Assembly: GCA_036675815.1 (NCBI GenBank)
Contig: JAKFEE010000056.1
Location: forward strand, 1-30,379
DNA length: 30,379 nucleotides
Direction: 5' to 3'
Source: JAKFEE01 sp036675815
GTDB lineage: Bacteria > Pseudomonadota > Alphaproteobacteria > Rhodospirillales > Magnetospirillaceae
A program made the position numbers and the translations under genes. The notes under the pieces are model-generated. The model did no database searches, was not told the origin of the DNA, and saw nothing but the letters and a program-made list of their open reading frames with translations. Of the stretch, positions 1 to 7,737 are shown one piece after another (the first letter of the stretch is position 1; each line of letters opens with the position of its first letter).

Positions 1-166
1 CCCCCGCGGAAGCGGGGGTCCATTCCGCCGGCGCTTCAGCATCGAAATCGTGGTCGGAGGCCGGCCAGAGCACCGCAGGTCGTGCAGGCGGCGGAATGGA
101 TTCCCGCTTTCGCGGGAATGACGAAACAATCGATCGATTCCTTCAACACGATCTTTCGCGGGGGTG
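1..166. repeat. Family B interspersed repeat, copy B1 (window-terminal)
   Basis: The window opens inside a repeat whose inner arm is a GC-rich hairpin (CCCGCTTTCGCGGGAATGAC) and whose outer arm is CCCCCGCGGAAGCGGGGG. Positions 1-123 are a perfect reverse complement of 30257-30379. After position 123 there is a third, weaker arm (CTTTCGCGGGGGTGAC, about 150-166). Related copies are at 6748, 7778, 9454, 13048, 20765 and 30238. Bases 167-264 lie between the repeat and the first gene and show nothing clear. Confidence 0.9.
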
Positions 167-264
167 ACGCGGGGAGGGAACCCACGAAGGCTCGTGTCGG
201 CCATGGGCGATGATGGCGGCGGTTCCGCTTGCAGCCGGTGGCGCACCCGCGCATGGTGCCGGCG

Positions 265-1146
265 ATGAACCGTCTCGCCCTGCTGCTGCTCGCCGCCATC
301 ATCCTTATCTGGGGCGCCAACTGGCCGATTTTGAAGGTCGGGCTGCTCTACATCCCGCCGTTGTGGCTGGGCCTCATCCGCCTGGCGCTGGCGGCGGTGT
401 TGCTGGCCGTGGTGGCCAAGGCGGCGGGGCAGCGCCTGTGGGTGCCGCCGCGCGCCGACTGGCCGGTGGTGATCTCGCTCGGGGTATTGCAGATGGCGGC
501 GTTCACCGCCTTCATGAATCTCGGCCTGCAGTATGTCGAGGCCGGGCGCTCGGCCATCCTCGCCTACACCACGCCCTTGTGGGTGGCGCCGGGGGCGGTG
601 GCGTTCCTGCGCGAGCCGCTGGGGCGCGTGGGCGGGCTCGGCGTCATCGTCGGCCTCGCCGGCGTGGCGGTGATGTTCGATCCGACCAGCTTCGACTGGA
701 ACGACGGCGACGCCGTCACCGGCAATGCCCTGCTACTGGCGGCGGCGGCGGCCTGGGCGATATCGATCCTGCATACCCGCGGCCATCGCTGGCGCTCGTC
801 GTCGCTGGCCCTGGCGCCGTGGCAGATGCTGGTCGGCATCGTGACACTGCTGCCGCTCGCCCTGATCTTCGAGGGCGCGCCGGCCATCGCGTGGAACGCC
901 ACCAGCGTCTTCGTCATCGTCTACAACGCGGTTCTCGCCTCGGCCTTCGGCTTCTGGGCGGTGATCACGGTGACGCGCGCCCTGCCGGCGGTGACCTCGT
1001 CGCTGGCGTTCCTCGGCGTCCCCATCTGCGGGCTGTTGCTATCGGCGTGGTGGCTGGATGAGCGCATGGATGCCAACAAGCTGGTGGCGCTGGCCCTGGT
1101 CATCGCCGGCGTGGCGGCGGTGACGTTGCGGCGGCGGGCGGCGTGA
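265..1146 (+). CDS. EamA/DMT-family transporter
   Basis: Predicted inner-membrane protein of the drug/metabolite transporter superfamily, 293 aa, almost entirely hydrophobic with about ten membrane segments arranged as two EamA repeats. The first segment carries the family signature IWGANWPILK, and the second repeat begins after a short polar stretch near residue 165. Such proteins usually export small metabolites or amino acids; the substrate cannot be read from sequence. I chose ATG 265 because the protein then begins directly at the first membrane helix (MNRLALLLLAA). ATG 253 and TTG 229 are possible longer starts and none has a strong Shine-Dalgarno. The stop TGA overlaps the next gene's ATG by one base, which suggests translational coupling. 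Confidence 0.88.
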   Translation: MNRLALLLLAAIILIWGANWPILKVGLLYIPPLWLGLIRLALAAVLLAVVAKAAGQRLWVPPRADWPVVISLGVLQMAAFTAFMNLGLQYVEAGRSAILAYTTPLWVAPGAVAFLREPLGRVGGLGVIVGLAGVAVMFDPTSFDWNDGDAVTGNALLLAAAAAWAISILHTRGHRWRSSSLALAPWQMLVGIVTLLPLALIFEGAPAIAWNATSVFVIVYNAVLASAFGFWAVITVTRALPAVTSSLAFLGVPICGLLLSAWWLDERMDANKLVALALVIAGVAAVTLRRRAA

Positions 1147-2360
1147 TGCGCGACCTGTCGGGCAGCGTCGTCGTCGTCGGTGCCGGCCCCGCCGGGTTGA
1201 TGGCGGCGGAAGCGGCGGCGGCGGCCGGCGCGTCGGTGCATGTGTTCGACGCCATGCCCTCGGCCGGGCGCAAGTTCCTGCTGGCCGGGCGCGGCGGGCT
1301 CAATCTCACCCATTCCGAGCCGTTGCCGGCCTTTCTCGATCGCTACGGCCCGGCGCGCGAGACTCTGCGACCCATGATTGCGGCGTTCCCGCCGCAGGCG
1401 GTGCGCGACTGGGCCGCAGGCTTGGGCATCGGCACCTTCGTCGGCACCTCCGGCCGGGTGTTTCCCGACGACTTCAAGGCGGCGCCCCTATTGCGCGCCT
1501 GGCTGCGGCGCCTGAAGGCGGCGGGCGTGGCCTTCCATCCGCGTCGGCGCTGGCTGGGCTTCGCCGGCGACGCCCTGCTGTTCGACGACGGCGCGGTGCG
1601 GGCCGTGGCGGCGGTCCTGGCGCTGGGTGGCGCCAGTTGGCCCAATCTCGGCTCCGACGGCGCCTGGGCCGCGCCGATGGCGGCGGCCGGCATTGCCGTG
1701 GCGCCGCTCGAGCCGGCCAATTGCGGCTTCGACATTGCCTGGCCGGCCGGGCTTGCCGCCGGCTTCGCCGGGCTGCCGCTCAAGAACATCGCCCTGTCCT
1801 TCGCCGGCCGCACCCTGCGCGGCGAGGCGGTGCTCACCGCCTACGGCATCGAGGGCGGCGCCGTCTACGCGCTGTCGTCGGCGCTGCGCCAGGCCATCGA
1901 GCGGGACGGCCGCGCCGAATTGCTGCTCGATCTCAAGCCCGACCTCGGGGCCGCGCAACTCGGCGAGCGGCTGCGGCGGCCACGGCAGCGTGCCTCGTTG
2001 TCGACCTACCTGAAAAAGACCCTGAACCTGCCGGCCGGTACGGCGGCGCTGCTGCGCGGCTTCGCCCCCGGCGCCGTCGACGACGCGCCGGCCTTGGCGG
2101 CGGCGATCAAGGGCCTGCGCCTGCCGCTGTCGACGCCGCGGCCGGTTGCCGAGGCCATCTCCTCGGCCGGCGGCGTGTGTTTCACCGATGTCGACGCGAC
2201 GTTGATGCTGCGGCGGCGCCCCGGCGTGTTCGTCGCCGGCGAGATGCTCGACTGGGAGGCGCCGACCGGCGGCTATCTGCTGCAGGCCTGCCTGTCCACC
2301 GGCCGCTGGGCCGGCGCGGCGGCGGCCGGGCGCCTACGCACTTTGGATGCAGCGCGGTAG
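1146..2360 (+). CDS. FAD-dependent oxidoreductase, HI0933/BaiN-like (PP_4765-type flavoprotein)
   Basis: Cytosolic flavoprotein of 404 aa. Near the N-terminus is a Rossmann FAD-binding motif (GAGPAGLMAAEAAAAAGA), followed by a segment typical of the HI0933/YhiN family (GRKFLLAGRGGLNLTHSE). The C-terminal part has the second FAD contact (GVFVAGEMLDWEAPTGGY). The family resembles the TIGR03862 group of uncharacterised flavoproteins; the electron acceptor and substrate are unknown. ATG 1146 overlaps the transporter stop (TGATG), so the two genes are probably cotranscribed; GTG 1143 is an alternative start. No sign of damage. Confidence 0.88.
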   Translation: MRDLSGSVVVVGAGPAGLMAAEAAAAAGASVHVFDAMPSAGRKFLLAGRGGLNLTHSEPLPAFLDRYGPARETLRPMIAAFPPQAVRDWAAGLGIGTFVGTSGRVFPDDFKAAPLLRAWLRRLKAAGVAFHPRRRWLGFAGDALLFDDGAVRAVAAVLALGGASWPNLGSDGAWAAPMAAAGIAVAPLEPANCGFDIAWPAGLAAGFAGLPLKNIALSFAGRTLRGEAVLTAYGIEGGAVYALSSALRQAIERDGRAELLLDLKPDLGAAQLGERLRRPRQRASLSTYLKKTLNLPAGTAALLRGFAPGAVDDAPALAAAIKGLRLPLSTPRPVAEAISSAGGVCFTDVDATLMLRRRPGVFVAGEMLDWEAPTGGYLLQACLSTGRWAGAAAAGRLRTLDAAR

Positions 2361-2361
2361 A

Positions 2362-2420
2362 ACCGGTGCGCGGACCAGGTCCGCAACGCGGAATGCGGAA
2401 CTGGAGCTCCGCGCTCCAGG
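2362..2420. repeat. Family C hairpin repeat, copy C1
   Basis: Between the flavoprotein stop and a convergent small gene lies a dyad-rich sequence. The palindrome GCGGACCAGGTCCGC (2370-2384) is followed by an arm containing GGAGCTCCGCGCTCC (2402-2418 region). The second arm matches the arms of copies at 25821-25879 and 30205-30225. It may act as a bidirectional transcription barrier between convergent genes. Confidence 0.65.
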
Positions 2421-2445
2421 AGGATGAGCGCGGCGGCGCGGGTGC

Positions 2446-2628
2446 TCATCCCTTCCTGAATCCCATGCGCAGCGACCAAACCGCCACCGGAATGGCGGCG
2501 GCGGTGGCGGCGGTGACGACATAGCCGGCGATCATCGTTTCCGGCTGTGCCGAGCCCAGAATCCGCGCGGCGATGGTCGCCAGCAGAATGACGATGCCCG
2601 CGTCGAGAAGACCGGCGCGATTGCCCAT
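2446..2628 (-). CDS. small hypothetical membrane protein
   Basis: A 60-aa protein of unknown function with two likely membrane helices (residues about 9-24 and 34-52) and a basic C-terminus (RMGFRKG). ATG 2628 was chosen because a GGGACGGG stretch lies just upstream on the minus strand; a TTG at 2643 would add five residues. It lies about 90 bp downstream of bfr on the same strand but behind a hairpin, so cotranscription is uncertain. Codon use fits a real gene, but nothing identifies a function. Confidence 0.6.
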   Translation of the reverse strand: MGNRAGLLDAGIVILLATIAARILGSAQPETMIAGYVVTAATAAAIPVAVWSLRMGFRKG

Positions 2629-2676
2629 GAGTACCCGTCCCAAGTTGCGAGGCGGGCACTCTAACGATGGTCAGCC

Positions 2677-2704
2677 GCGCTTGGCCTTGACGGTGGCCAA
2701 GCGC
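2677..2704 (-). terminator. Perfect 10-bp hairpin downstream of bfr
   Basis: GCGCTTGGCC (2677-2686) pairs with GGCCAAGCGC (2695-2704) across an 8-nt loop, 17 bp past the bfr stop. There is no T tract, so it is a weak intrinsic terminator or an mRNA-stabilising hairpin. Confidence 0.5.
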
Positions 2705-2721
2705 TCGGTGATGCGAATGGG

Positions 2722-3186
2722 TCACATCTGGCTTTGCAGATAATTCTGCGTGCCGACGCTGGCGAGCAGCCCGATCTGGGTTTCCAGCCAATCGATGTGC
2801 CCTTCGGTATCGTCCAGCAGTTCGCGCAGCAGGTGTCGCGAGACGTAGTCCGGCGACTGTTCCGCATCGGCGATGGCGGCCATGAGCTGCTTGCGCGCTT
2901 CCGTCTCCAGGTTCAGGTCGTTTTTCAGGATTTCCGGCACGTCCTGGCCGATCCACAGCTTGCCGAGATCCTGCAGGTTGGGCACCCCTTCGAGGAACAA
3001 GATGCGCTCGATCAGGCGATCGGCGTGCTTCATCTCGTCGATGGATTCCTTGTAGATATGCTCGCCCAGTTGATGGAAACCCCAGTTCTCCAGCATGCGC
3101 GCATGCAGGAAGTACTGGTTGATGGCGGTCAGGTCGTTCTTGAGGGCCGCGTTGAGATGCGCGACGATCTTGGGGTCGCCCTTCAT
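2722..3186 (-). CDS. bfr: bacterioferritin (heme-binding, altered ferroxidase site)
   Basis: Iron-storage protein of the 24-mer bacterioferritin family, 154 aa, close to the family's usual 158. The N-terminus MKGDPKIVAHLNAALKND and the ESIDEMKHADR and EEGHIDWLE-like regions are diagnostic. The heme ligand Met52 is present, with Glu51, His54, Glu94 and His130 of the di-iron site. Two ligand positions differ from the E. coli set: residue 18 is Asp instead of Glu, and residue 127 is Thr instead of Glu (DDTEGH). Bacteria with two Bfr types often have one heme-binding subunit with a poor ferroxidase site and one ferroxidase subunit; by inference this is the former, and no second bfr is in the window. 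It lies 89 bp downstream of bfd on the same strand. Confidence 0.95.
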   Translation of the reverse strand: MKGDPKIVAHLNAALKNDLTAINQYFLHARMLENWGFHQLGEHIYKESIDEMKHADRLIERILFLEGVPNLQDLGKLWIGQDVPEILKNDLNLETEARKQLMAAIADAEQSPDYVSRHLLRELLDDTEGHIDWLETQIGLLASVGTQNYLQSQM

Positions 3187-3275
3187 GCCCTGCCTCCGCG
3201 ATGGCTTGCGCTGTCGCAGATATGGGCGCGTCGAATGGTGGGGGAAGGGTCCCTAGACGTAGGTCTCGGAAGAGA

Positions 3276-3482
3276 TCAGCCGCACCGGCATCCGGCGCCA
3301 CAGCCGCCGGCGGCAACCGCCGACTGGCCGTCCTTCACCATGTCGCGGACATAGGGAACGCACTTGCCGCAGCGGGGGCGGACTCCGAAATGCTGGTAGA
3401 CCTGCGCCGCCGAGCGCGTGCCGCCGTTGGCCAGTTCCTTGACCTGGTGATCGGTGAAACCGTGGCAAAGGCAAACGTACAT
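3276..3482 (-). CDS. bfd: bacterioferritin-associated ferredoxin (BFD-like [2Fe-2S])
   Basis: Small electron-transfer protein that in characterised bacteria reduces the bacterioferritin core to release iron. It has 68 aa and four family cysteines in the order CLC (residues 4 and 6) and CGKC about 32 residues later, fitting the [2Fe-2S] BFD fold. The C-terminus has a glycine- and cysteine-rich tail (GGCGAGCRCG) beyond the usual end. The reading frame stays open upstream, but ATG 3482 is chosen because the BFD domain begins there (MYVCLCHGFTD) and an AAGGGA Shine-Dalgarno precedes it. It is the first gene of a bfd-bfr unit, with a Fur-box-like promoter about 50-90 bp upstream. Confidence 0.93.
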   Translation of the reverse strand: MYVCLCHGFTDHQVKELANGGTRSAAQVYQHFGVRPRCGKCVPYVRDMVKDGQSAVAAGGCGAGCRCG

Positions 3483-3526
3483 GGAGTTTTTCCCTTGGGT
3501 GGCAAGGCTCGGCGCCTCTGGAGAGA

Positions 3527-3571
3527 TATATACCTTAGGCGCGTTGGCCATGTAAATGAAAATGACTCGCA
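3527..3571 (-). promoter_or_regulatory. bfd-bfr promoter with overlapping Fur-box-like dyad
   Basis: On the minus strand, TTTACA (3551-3556) and TATATA (3527-3532) are spaced by 18 bp and give a plausible sigma-70 promoter. The 21-mer at 3551-3571 reads TGCGAGTCATTTTCATTTAC followed by A. By eye it matches 16 of 21 positions of the classical Fur-type TGCAAATGATTCTCATTTGC(A) box, and it covers the -35 element. Iron-dependent repression of this pair is inferred. Confidence 0.6.
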
Positions 3572-3683
3572 AAATCGTCAAGAGGCCGTCCGTGCCACCG
3601 CCCCGGCCGGGTGGCAAAGTCGGCGGCGCTGTGCTACATCAGCGGCGCAGAGATTCTAGAGATTCTGAAGGGAGCCAAGCCCG

Positions 3684-4442
3684 ATGGCGTCGCGTCGCCC
3701 GTTGATCGCAGGGAACTGGAAGATGAACGGCCTCGGGGCCGACGGCCTCGCCCTGGCCGGCGGCATCGCCGCCAAGGCCAAGGATGCCGCGTTGCGCTGC
3801 GACCTGCTGGTCTGCCCGCCGTTCACCTTGCTGTCGGTGGTGGCCAAGGCGGTGGCCGGTGCGCCGGTCGGCGTCGGCGGCCAGGATTGCCATGCCAAGG
3901 CCTCCGGTGCCCATACCGGCGACACCAGTGCGGCGATGCTGGCCGACATCGGCTGCGGCTACGTCATCGTCGGCCACTCCGAACGGCGCAGCGACCACGG
4001 CGAGACCGACGCGGTGGTCAAGGCCAAGGCCGCCGCCGCCCATGCCGCCGGGCTGATCGCCATCGTCTGCATCGGTGAAACCCTGGCGCAGCGCGACGCC
4101 GGCCAGACGCTGGCGGTGAACCGCGCCCAGTTGCGCGGTTCCCTCCCCGAGGGCGCCACCGCCGCCAACACCGTCGTCGCCTATGAACCGGTATGGGCCA
4201 TCGGCACCGGGCGGGTGGCCTCCCCCGAGCAGGCGCAGGAAGTGCATGCCGCCATCCGCGCCGAGATCGCCGCGATGCTCGGCCAAGACGCGGGGCAGGG
4301 CATGCGCATCCTCTACGGCGGCTCGATGAAGCCCGACAACGCCCGCGAGTTGCTGGCCCTGCCCGACGTCGATGGCGGCCTCATCGGCGGCGCCAGCCTC
4401 AAGGCCGAAGATTTTTGGGCCATCGTTGAAAGTTGCCCCTAG
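3684..4442 (+). CDS. tpiA: triose-phosphate isomerase
   Basis: Interconverts dihydroxyacetone phosphate and glyceraldehyde 3-phosphate in glycolysis and gluconeogenesis; cytosolic TIM barrel of 252 aa, normal length. The catalytic set is complete: Lys13 in NWKMN, His98 in VGHSERR and Glu168 in AYEPVWAIGTG, with the phosphate-binding loop YGGSMKPDN near the C-terminus. ATG 3684 is preceded by GAAGGGAG. It starts the plus-strand housekeeping series and is followed by secG after 79 bp, an order common in alphaproteobacteria. Confidence 0.97.
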   Translation: MASRRPLIAGNWKMNGLGADGLALAGGIAAKAKDAALRCDLLVCPPFTLLSVVAKAVAGAPVGVGGQDCHAKASGAHTGDTSAAMLADIGCGYVIVGHSERRSDHGETDAVVKAKAAAAHAAGLIAIVCIGETLAQRDAGQTLAVNRAQLRGSLPEGATAANTVVAYEPVWAIGTGRVASPEQAQEVHAAIRAEIAAMLGQDAGQGMRILYGGSMKPDNARELLALPDVDGGLIGGASLKAEDFWAIVESCP

Positions 4443-4521
4443 TCAGGGGGGGCGGGGGCGATTAATACTCCCGCCGGTCGAGTTCGTTTGCCCGGGGGGC
4501 AGGCCTAGCCGTGGTGGAGTC

Positions 4522-4845
4522 ATGATTCAAATCATTCTCGTCATCCATCTGCTGATCGCCCTGGCCATGATCGGCATCATTTTGCTGCAGCGCAGCGAGG
4601 GCGGCGTTCTCGGCATCGGTGGCGGCGGCGGCGGCATGATGAGCGGCCGCGCCGCCGGCAACCTGCTCACCCGCACCACCGGATTCCTTGCCGCCGCCTT
4701 CTTCGCCACGAGCCTGCTCCTGGCCATCCTCGCCAGCAACCGGGTGGGGCCGACGTCGATCATCGACGACCCCGCCCTGGCGGTGCCGAGCCAGCCCGAT
4801 ACGGTGCCGGCGGAACCGGCGCAGCCGGCGGTGCCGACGCGCTGA
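4522..4845 (+). CDS. secG: preprotein translocase subunit SecG
   Basis: Auxiliary inner-membrane subunit of the SecYEG translocon, 107 aa. Two membrane helices (residues about 2-20 and 52-72) flank the conserved cytoplasmic loop ILLQRSEGGVLGIGGGGG followed by MMSGR. The C-terminus is a proline- and alanine-rich tail usual in alphaproteobacteria. ATG 4522 has GGTGGAG a few bases upstream; the reading frame is open further upstream but lacks family sequence there. Confidence 0.95.
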   Translation: MIQIILVIHLLIALAMIGIILLQRSEGGVLGIGGGGGGMMSGRAAGNLLTRTTGFLAAAFFATSLLLAILASNRVGPTSIIDDPALAVPSQPDTVPAEPAQPAVPTR

Positions 4846-4894
4846 CCCGTCGGGCGGGACGAACGCCGCCGCGGGGGAGTCTAATTCCGTCATC

Positions 4895-4914
4895 GGCGGC
4901 GTTGCGGCGCCGCC
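4895..4914 (+). terminator. GC-rich hairpin between secG and pyrG
   Basis: GGCGGCG (4895-4901) pairs with CGCCGCC (4908-4914) over a 6-nt loop, followed only by TTCGTATT. This may be a weak terminator or attenuator before pyrG; the T tract is poor. Confidence 0.35.
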
Positions 4915-4966
4915 TTCGTATTGAGACCAGCCTCCGGCAGCGGGGGCTCCATGGTGATTGCGATTC

Positions 4967-6592
4967 ATGACACGCTTCATCTTCATCACCGGCGGCGTCG
5001 TCTCCTCACTGGGCAAGGGCCTGGCCTCGGCGGCGCTCGGCGCCTGCCTGCAGGCGCGCGGCTTCAAGGTGCGCCTGCGCAAGCTCGACCCCTACCTCAA
5101 CGTCGATCCGGGCACGATGAGCCCCTATCAGCACGGCGAGGTCTACGTCACCGACGACGGCGCCGAAACCGACCTTGACCTCGGCCATTACGAGCGCTTC
5201 ACCGGCGTCGCCTCGCGCCAGAGCGACAACATCACCACCGGGCGCATTTATTCCAACGTCATCGCCCGCGAGCGCCGCGGCGACTACCTGGGCGCCACCG
5301 TCCAGGTCATTCCCCACGTCACCGACGCCATCAAGGAGTTCATCAAGTCGGACCTCACCGACGAGGACTTCTGCCTGTGCGAGATCGGCGGCACCGTCGG
5401 CGACATCGAAAGCCTGCCGTTCCTCGAAGCCATCCGCCAGCTCGGCAACGAGGTCGGGCGCGAGCGCGCCATGTTCGTGCATTTGACGTTGCTGCCCTAC
5501 ATCCCCTCGGCCGGCGAGCTCAAGACCAAGCCGACCCAGCATTCGGTCAAGGAGCTGCTCAGCGTCGGCATCCAGCCCGACATGCTGATGTGCCGCTCCG
5601 ACCGGCCGATCCCGGCCGGCGAGCGCAAGAAGATCGCGCTGTTCTGCAATGTACGTGAGCAGGCGGTGATTCCGGCGCTGGACGTCGATACCATCTATCA
5701 GGTGCCGATCAGCTATCATGAGCAGGGCCTGGACGACGAGGTCTGCCGCCATTTCGGCATCGAGTCGCAAAACCCCGACCTGTCGCGCTGGACCAACATC
5801 GTCGAGCGCATCCGCCACCCCGAGGGCGAGGTGACCATCGCCGTCGTCGGCAAGTACACCAGCCTGCTCGATTCCTACAAATCGCTGGCCGAGGCGCTGA
5901 TCCACGGCGGCATCGCCAACAACGTCCGGGTGCGGCTCAACTGGATGGATGCCGAGATCTTCGACAAGGAAGACGCCGTCCAGCATCTCGAGCCGATGCA
6001 CGGCATCCTGGTTCCCGGCGGCTTTGGCGAGCGCGGCACCTCGGGCAAGATGGCGGCGGTGCGTTTCGCCCGCGAGCGCCTGGTGCCGTATTTCGGCATC
6101 TGCTTCGGCATGCAGATGGCGGTGCTGGAGGTGGCGCGCGATCTCGCCGGCCTGCCCAAGGCCAGCTCGACCGAGTTCGGCCCGACCGACGAGCCGGTGG
6201 TCGGCCTGATGACCGAGTGGCTGCGCGGCAACGATCTCGAACGCCGCACCGCCGCCGGCGATCTGGGCGGCACCATGCGCCTCGGCGCCTATGATTGCGC
6301 CATCGCCGCCGGCAGCCGTGCCCATGAGATCTATGGCAGCACCAATATCCAGGAGCGCCATCGCCACCGCTACGAGGTCAACATCAACTATCGTCAGCGG
6401 TTGGAGAAGGCCGGCCTGGCGTTCTCGGGCATGTCGCCCGACGGCGTGTTGCCCGAGATCGTCGAGATCCCGACGCACCCGTGGTTCGTCGGCGTGCAGT
6501 TCCATCCCGAACTGAAGTCCAAGCCGTTCGACCCGCACCCGCTGTTCACCTCGTTCATCGCTGCCGCGGTGCGCCAGTCGCGGCTGGTGTAG
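4967..6592 (+). CDS. pyrG: CTP synthase (glutamine-hydrolysing)
   Basis: Converts UTP to CTP using ATP and glutamine-derived ammonia; 541 aa, normal length. The N-terminal amidoligase domain begins FITGGVVSSLGKGLASAAL with its P-loop. The C-terminal class I glutamine amidotransferase domain has the nucleophile Cys379 in FGICFGMQ and the His513/Glu515 pair in QFHPELKSKP. ATG 4967 fits the family start; a TTG at 4958 would add three residues. It is followed by a repeat-filled spacer and kdsA. The large minus-strand open frame over it is a GC artefact. Confidence 0.98.
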   Translation: MTRFIFITGGVVSSLGKGLASAALGACLQARGFKVRLRKLDPYLNVDPGTMSPYQHGEVYVTDDGAETDLDLGHYERFTGVASRQSDNITTGRIYSNVIARERRGDYLGATVQVIPHVTDAIKEFIKSDLTDEDFCLCEIGGTVGDIESLPFLEAIRQLGNEVGRERAMFVHLTLLPYIPSAGELKTKPTQHSVKELLSVGIQPDMLMCRSDRPIPAGERKKIALFCNVREQAVIPALDVDTIYQVPISYHEQGLDDEVCRHFGIESQNPDLSRWTNIVERIRHPEGEVTIAVVGKYTSLLDSYKSLAEALIHGGIANNVRVRLNWMDAEIFDKEDAVQHLEPMHGILVPGGFGERGTSGKMAAVRFARERLVPYFGICFGMQMAVLEVARDLAGLPKASSTEFGPTDEPVVGLMTEWLRGNDLERRTAAGDLGGTMRLGAYDCAIAAGSRAHEIYGSTNIQERHRHRYEVNINYRQRLEKAGLAFSGMSPDGVLPEIVEIPTHPWFVGVQFHPELKSKPFDPHPLFTSFIAAAVRQSRLV

Positions 6593-6649
6593 GAAAACCT
6601 TAACCACAGAGACACAGAGGCACAGAGGAAACACCGAGTACCCTCTTGC

Positions 6650-6722
6650 GTCATGCCCGCGAAAGCAGAGATCCATTTTCCAGAGGCCTGAGTTAATGGA
6701 CTCGCGCTTTCGAGTTCGTGAA
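6650..6722. repeat. Decayed family B copy
   Basis: GTCATGCCCGCGAAAGCAGA followed by ATCCATTTTCC, and then TAATGGACTCGCGCTTTCGAG, keep the general order of family B arms but with many substitutions. It looks like an older copy inside A1. Confidence 0.6.
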
Positions 6723-6747
6723 GAAATGCCGTTATCCACCCTTAATC

Positions 6748-6851
6748 GTCACCCCCGCGGAAGCGGGGGTCCATTCCTGAGGATGGATTCCCGCTTTCGC
6801 GGGAATGACGGATAGCGGGCATTCCTTCACAGGCTCTTTCGCGGGAGTGAC
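6748..6851. repeat. Family B repeat, copy B2 (short core)
   Basis: Arms GTCACCCCCGCGGAAGCGGG and ATTCCCGCTTTCGCGGGAAT are separated by only a short core. The third arm CTCTTTCGCGGGAGTGAC ends at 6851. It is a compact version of the element, nested within A1. Confidence 0.85.
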
Positions 6852-6906
6852 GATACAGTTCCCTTTGTGCCTTCTCCGTGTCTCTGTGCCTCTGTGGTGA
6901 AATTTC

Positions 6907-7737
6907 ATGACCCAACCCCGCCACGTCACCATCGGCAACGTCACCATCGGCAACGATCTGCCGCTGGTGCTGATCGCCGGCCCCTGCCAGATGGAAAGCC
7001 GCGCCCACGCCCTGGAATGCGCCGCGGCCTTGGTCGAGATGACGGCGCGTCTGGGCATGCCGCTGATCTACAAGTCGAGTTTCGACAAGGCCAACCGCAC
7101 CTCGGTTTCCGGCCGGCGCGGCATCGGCCTCGACGCGGCGCTGCCGGTGTTCGCCGAAATCCGTGACACCTTCGGCTGCCCGGTGCTCACCGACGTCCAC
7201 ACCGAGGCGCAATGCGCGCCAGTGGCCGAGGCGGTGGACGTGCTGCAGATCCCCGCCTTCCTGTGCCGCCAGACCGACCTGCTGCTGGCCGCCGGCCGCA
7301 CCGGAGTGGCGGTCAACGTCAAGAAGGGGCAGTTCCTGGCGCCGTGGGACATGGCCAATGTCGCCGCCAAGGTCGAGAGCACCGGCAACCGAAGCATCCT
7401 GTTGACCGAGCGCGGGGCGAGCTTCGGCTACAACACCCTGGTCGCCGACATGCGGGCGCTGCCGAAGATGGCCGAGACCGGCTATCCGGTGGTCATGGAC
7501 GCCACCCATTCGGTGCAGCAGCCGGGCGGCCAGGGCACCGCCTCGGGCGGCGAGCGCGCCATGGCGCCGGTGATGGCCCGCGCCGCGGTGGCGGTGGGGG
7601 TGGCGGCGGTGTTCGTCGAGACCCATCCCGATCCCGACACGGCGCCGTCCGACGGCCCCAACATGATCCCGCTGAAGGCCATGCCGGCGCTGCTCGACGT
7701 GCTGCAGAGGCTGGATCGGGTGGTGAAGGCGTTTTGA
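6907..7737 (+). CDS. kdsA: 3-deoxy-D-manno-octulosonate 8-phosphate synthase
   Basis: Condenses phosphoenolpyruvate with arabinose 5-phosphate to make KDO 8-phosphate for the LPS core; cytosolic, 276 aa. The motif LIAGPCQMES has Cys27 where the E. coli enzyme has Asn, which with the DATHSVQQPGG histidine and the FVETHPDPD acidic residues points to the metal-dependent class. KSSFDKANRTS and PWDMANVAAKV are family signatures. An exact 15-bp tandem duplication (6925-6954) doubles VTIGN near the N-terminus. The start lies five bases past a family A arm with no good Shine-Dalgarno, and the stop codon abuts the next A copy. Confidence 0.96.
   Translation: MTQPRHVTIGNVTIGNDLPLVLIAGPCQMESRAHALECAAALVEMTARLGMPLIYKSSFDKANRTSVSGRRGIGLDAALPVFAEIRDTFGCPVLTDVHTEAQCAPVAEAVDVLQIPAFLCRQTDLLLAAGRTGVAVNVKKGQFLAPWDMANVAAKVESTGNRSILLTERGASFGYNTLVADMRALPKMAETGYPVVMDATHSVQQPGGQGTASGGERAMAPVMARAAVAVGVAAVFVETHPDPDTAPSDGPNMIPLKAMPALLDVLQRLDRVVKAF

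Larger units (their letters stand above)
6600..6901. repeat. Family A inverted-repeat element, copy A1, with nested B copies
   Basis: The left arm (from 6600) begins TTAACCACAGAGACACAGAG and continues to about 6639. The right arm (about 6869-6901) reads back as CTCTGTGCCTCTGTGGTGAA. Between the arms lie one decayed (6650-6722) and one intact (6748-6851) family B copy. The right arm ends five bases before the kdsA ATG. Confidence 0.85.

Noticed and set aside
36..320. Short frames encoding VIPAKAGIH-type peptides at 1, 6.7, 7.8, 20.8 and 30.2 kb
   Set aside because: These are translations of family B repeats. The phrase recurs wherever the element lies and carries no evidence of function, apart from the copy inside pdhC.
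4436..4449. CCCCT-AGTC-AGGGG hairpin at the tpiA stop as a terminator
   Set aside because: The stem is short, is followed by G-rich sequence rather than T, and lies before a gene that is probably cotranscribed.
5006..6739. A 577-codon minus-strand open frame over pyrG
   Set aside because: It is antisense to a complete CTP synthase gene, has no recognisable domain, and shows the composition of a GC-bias shadow.
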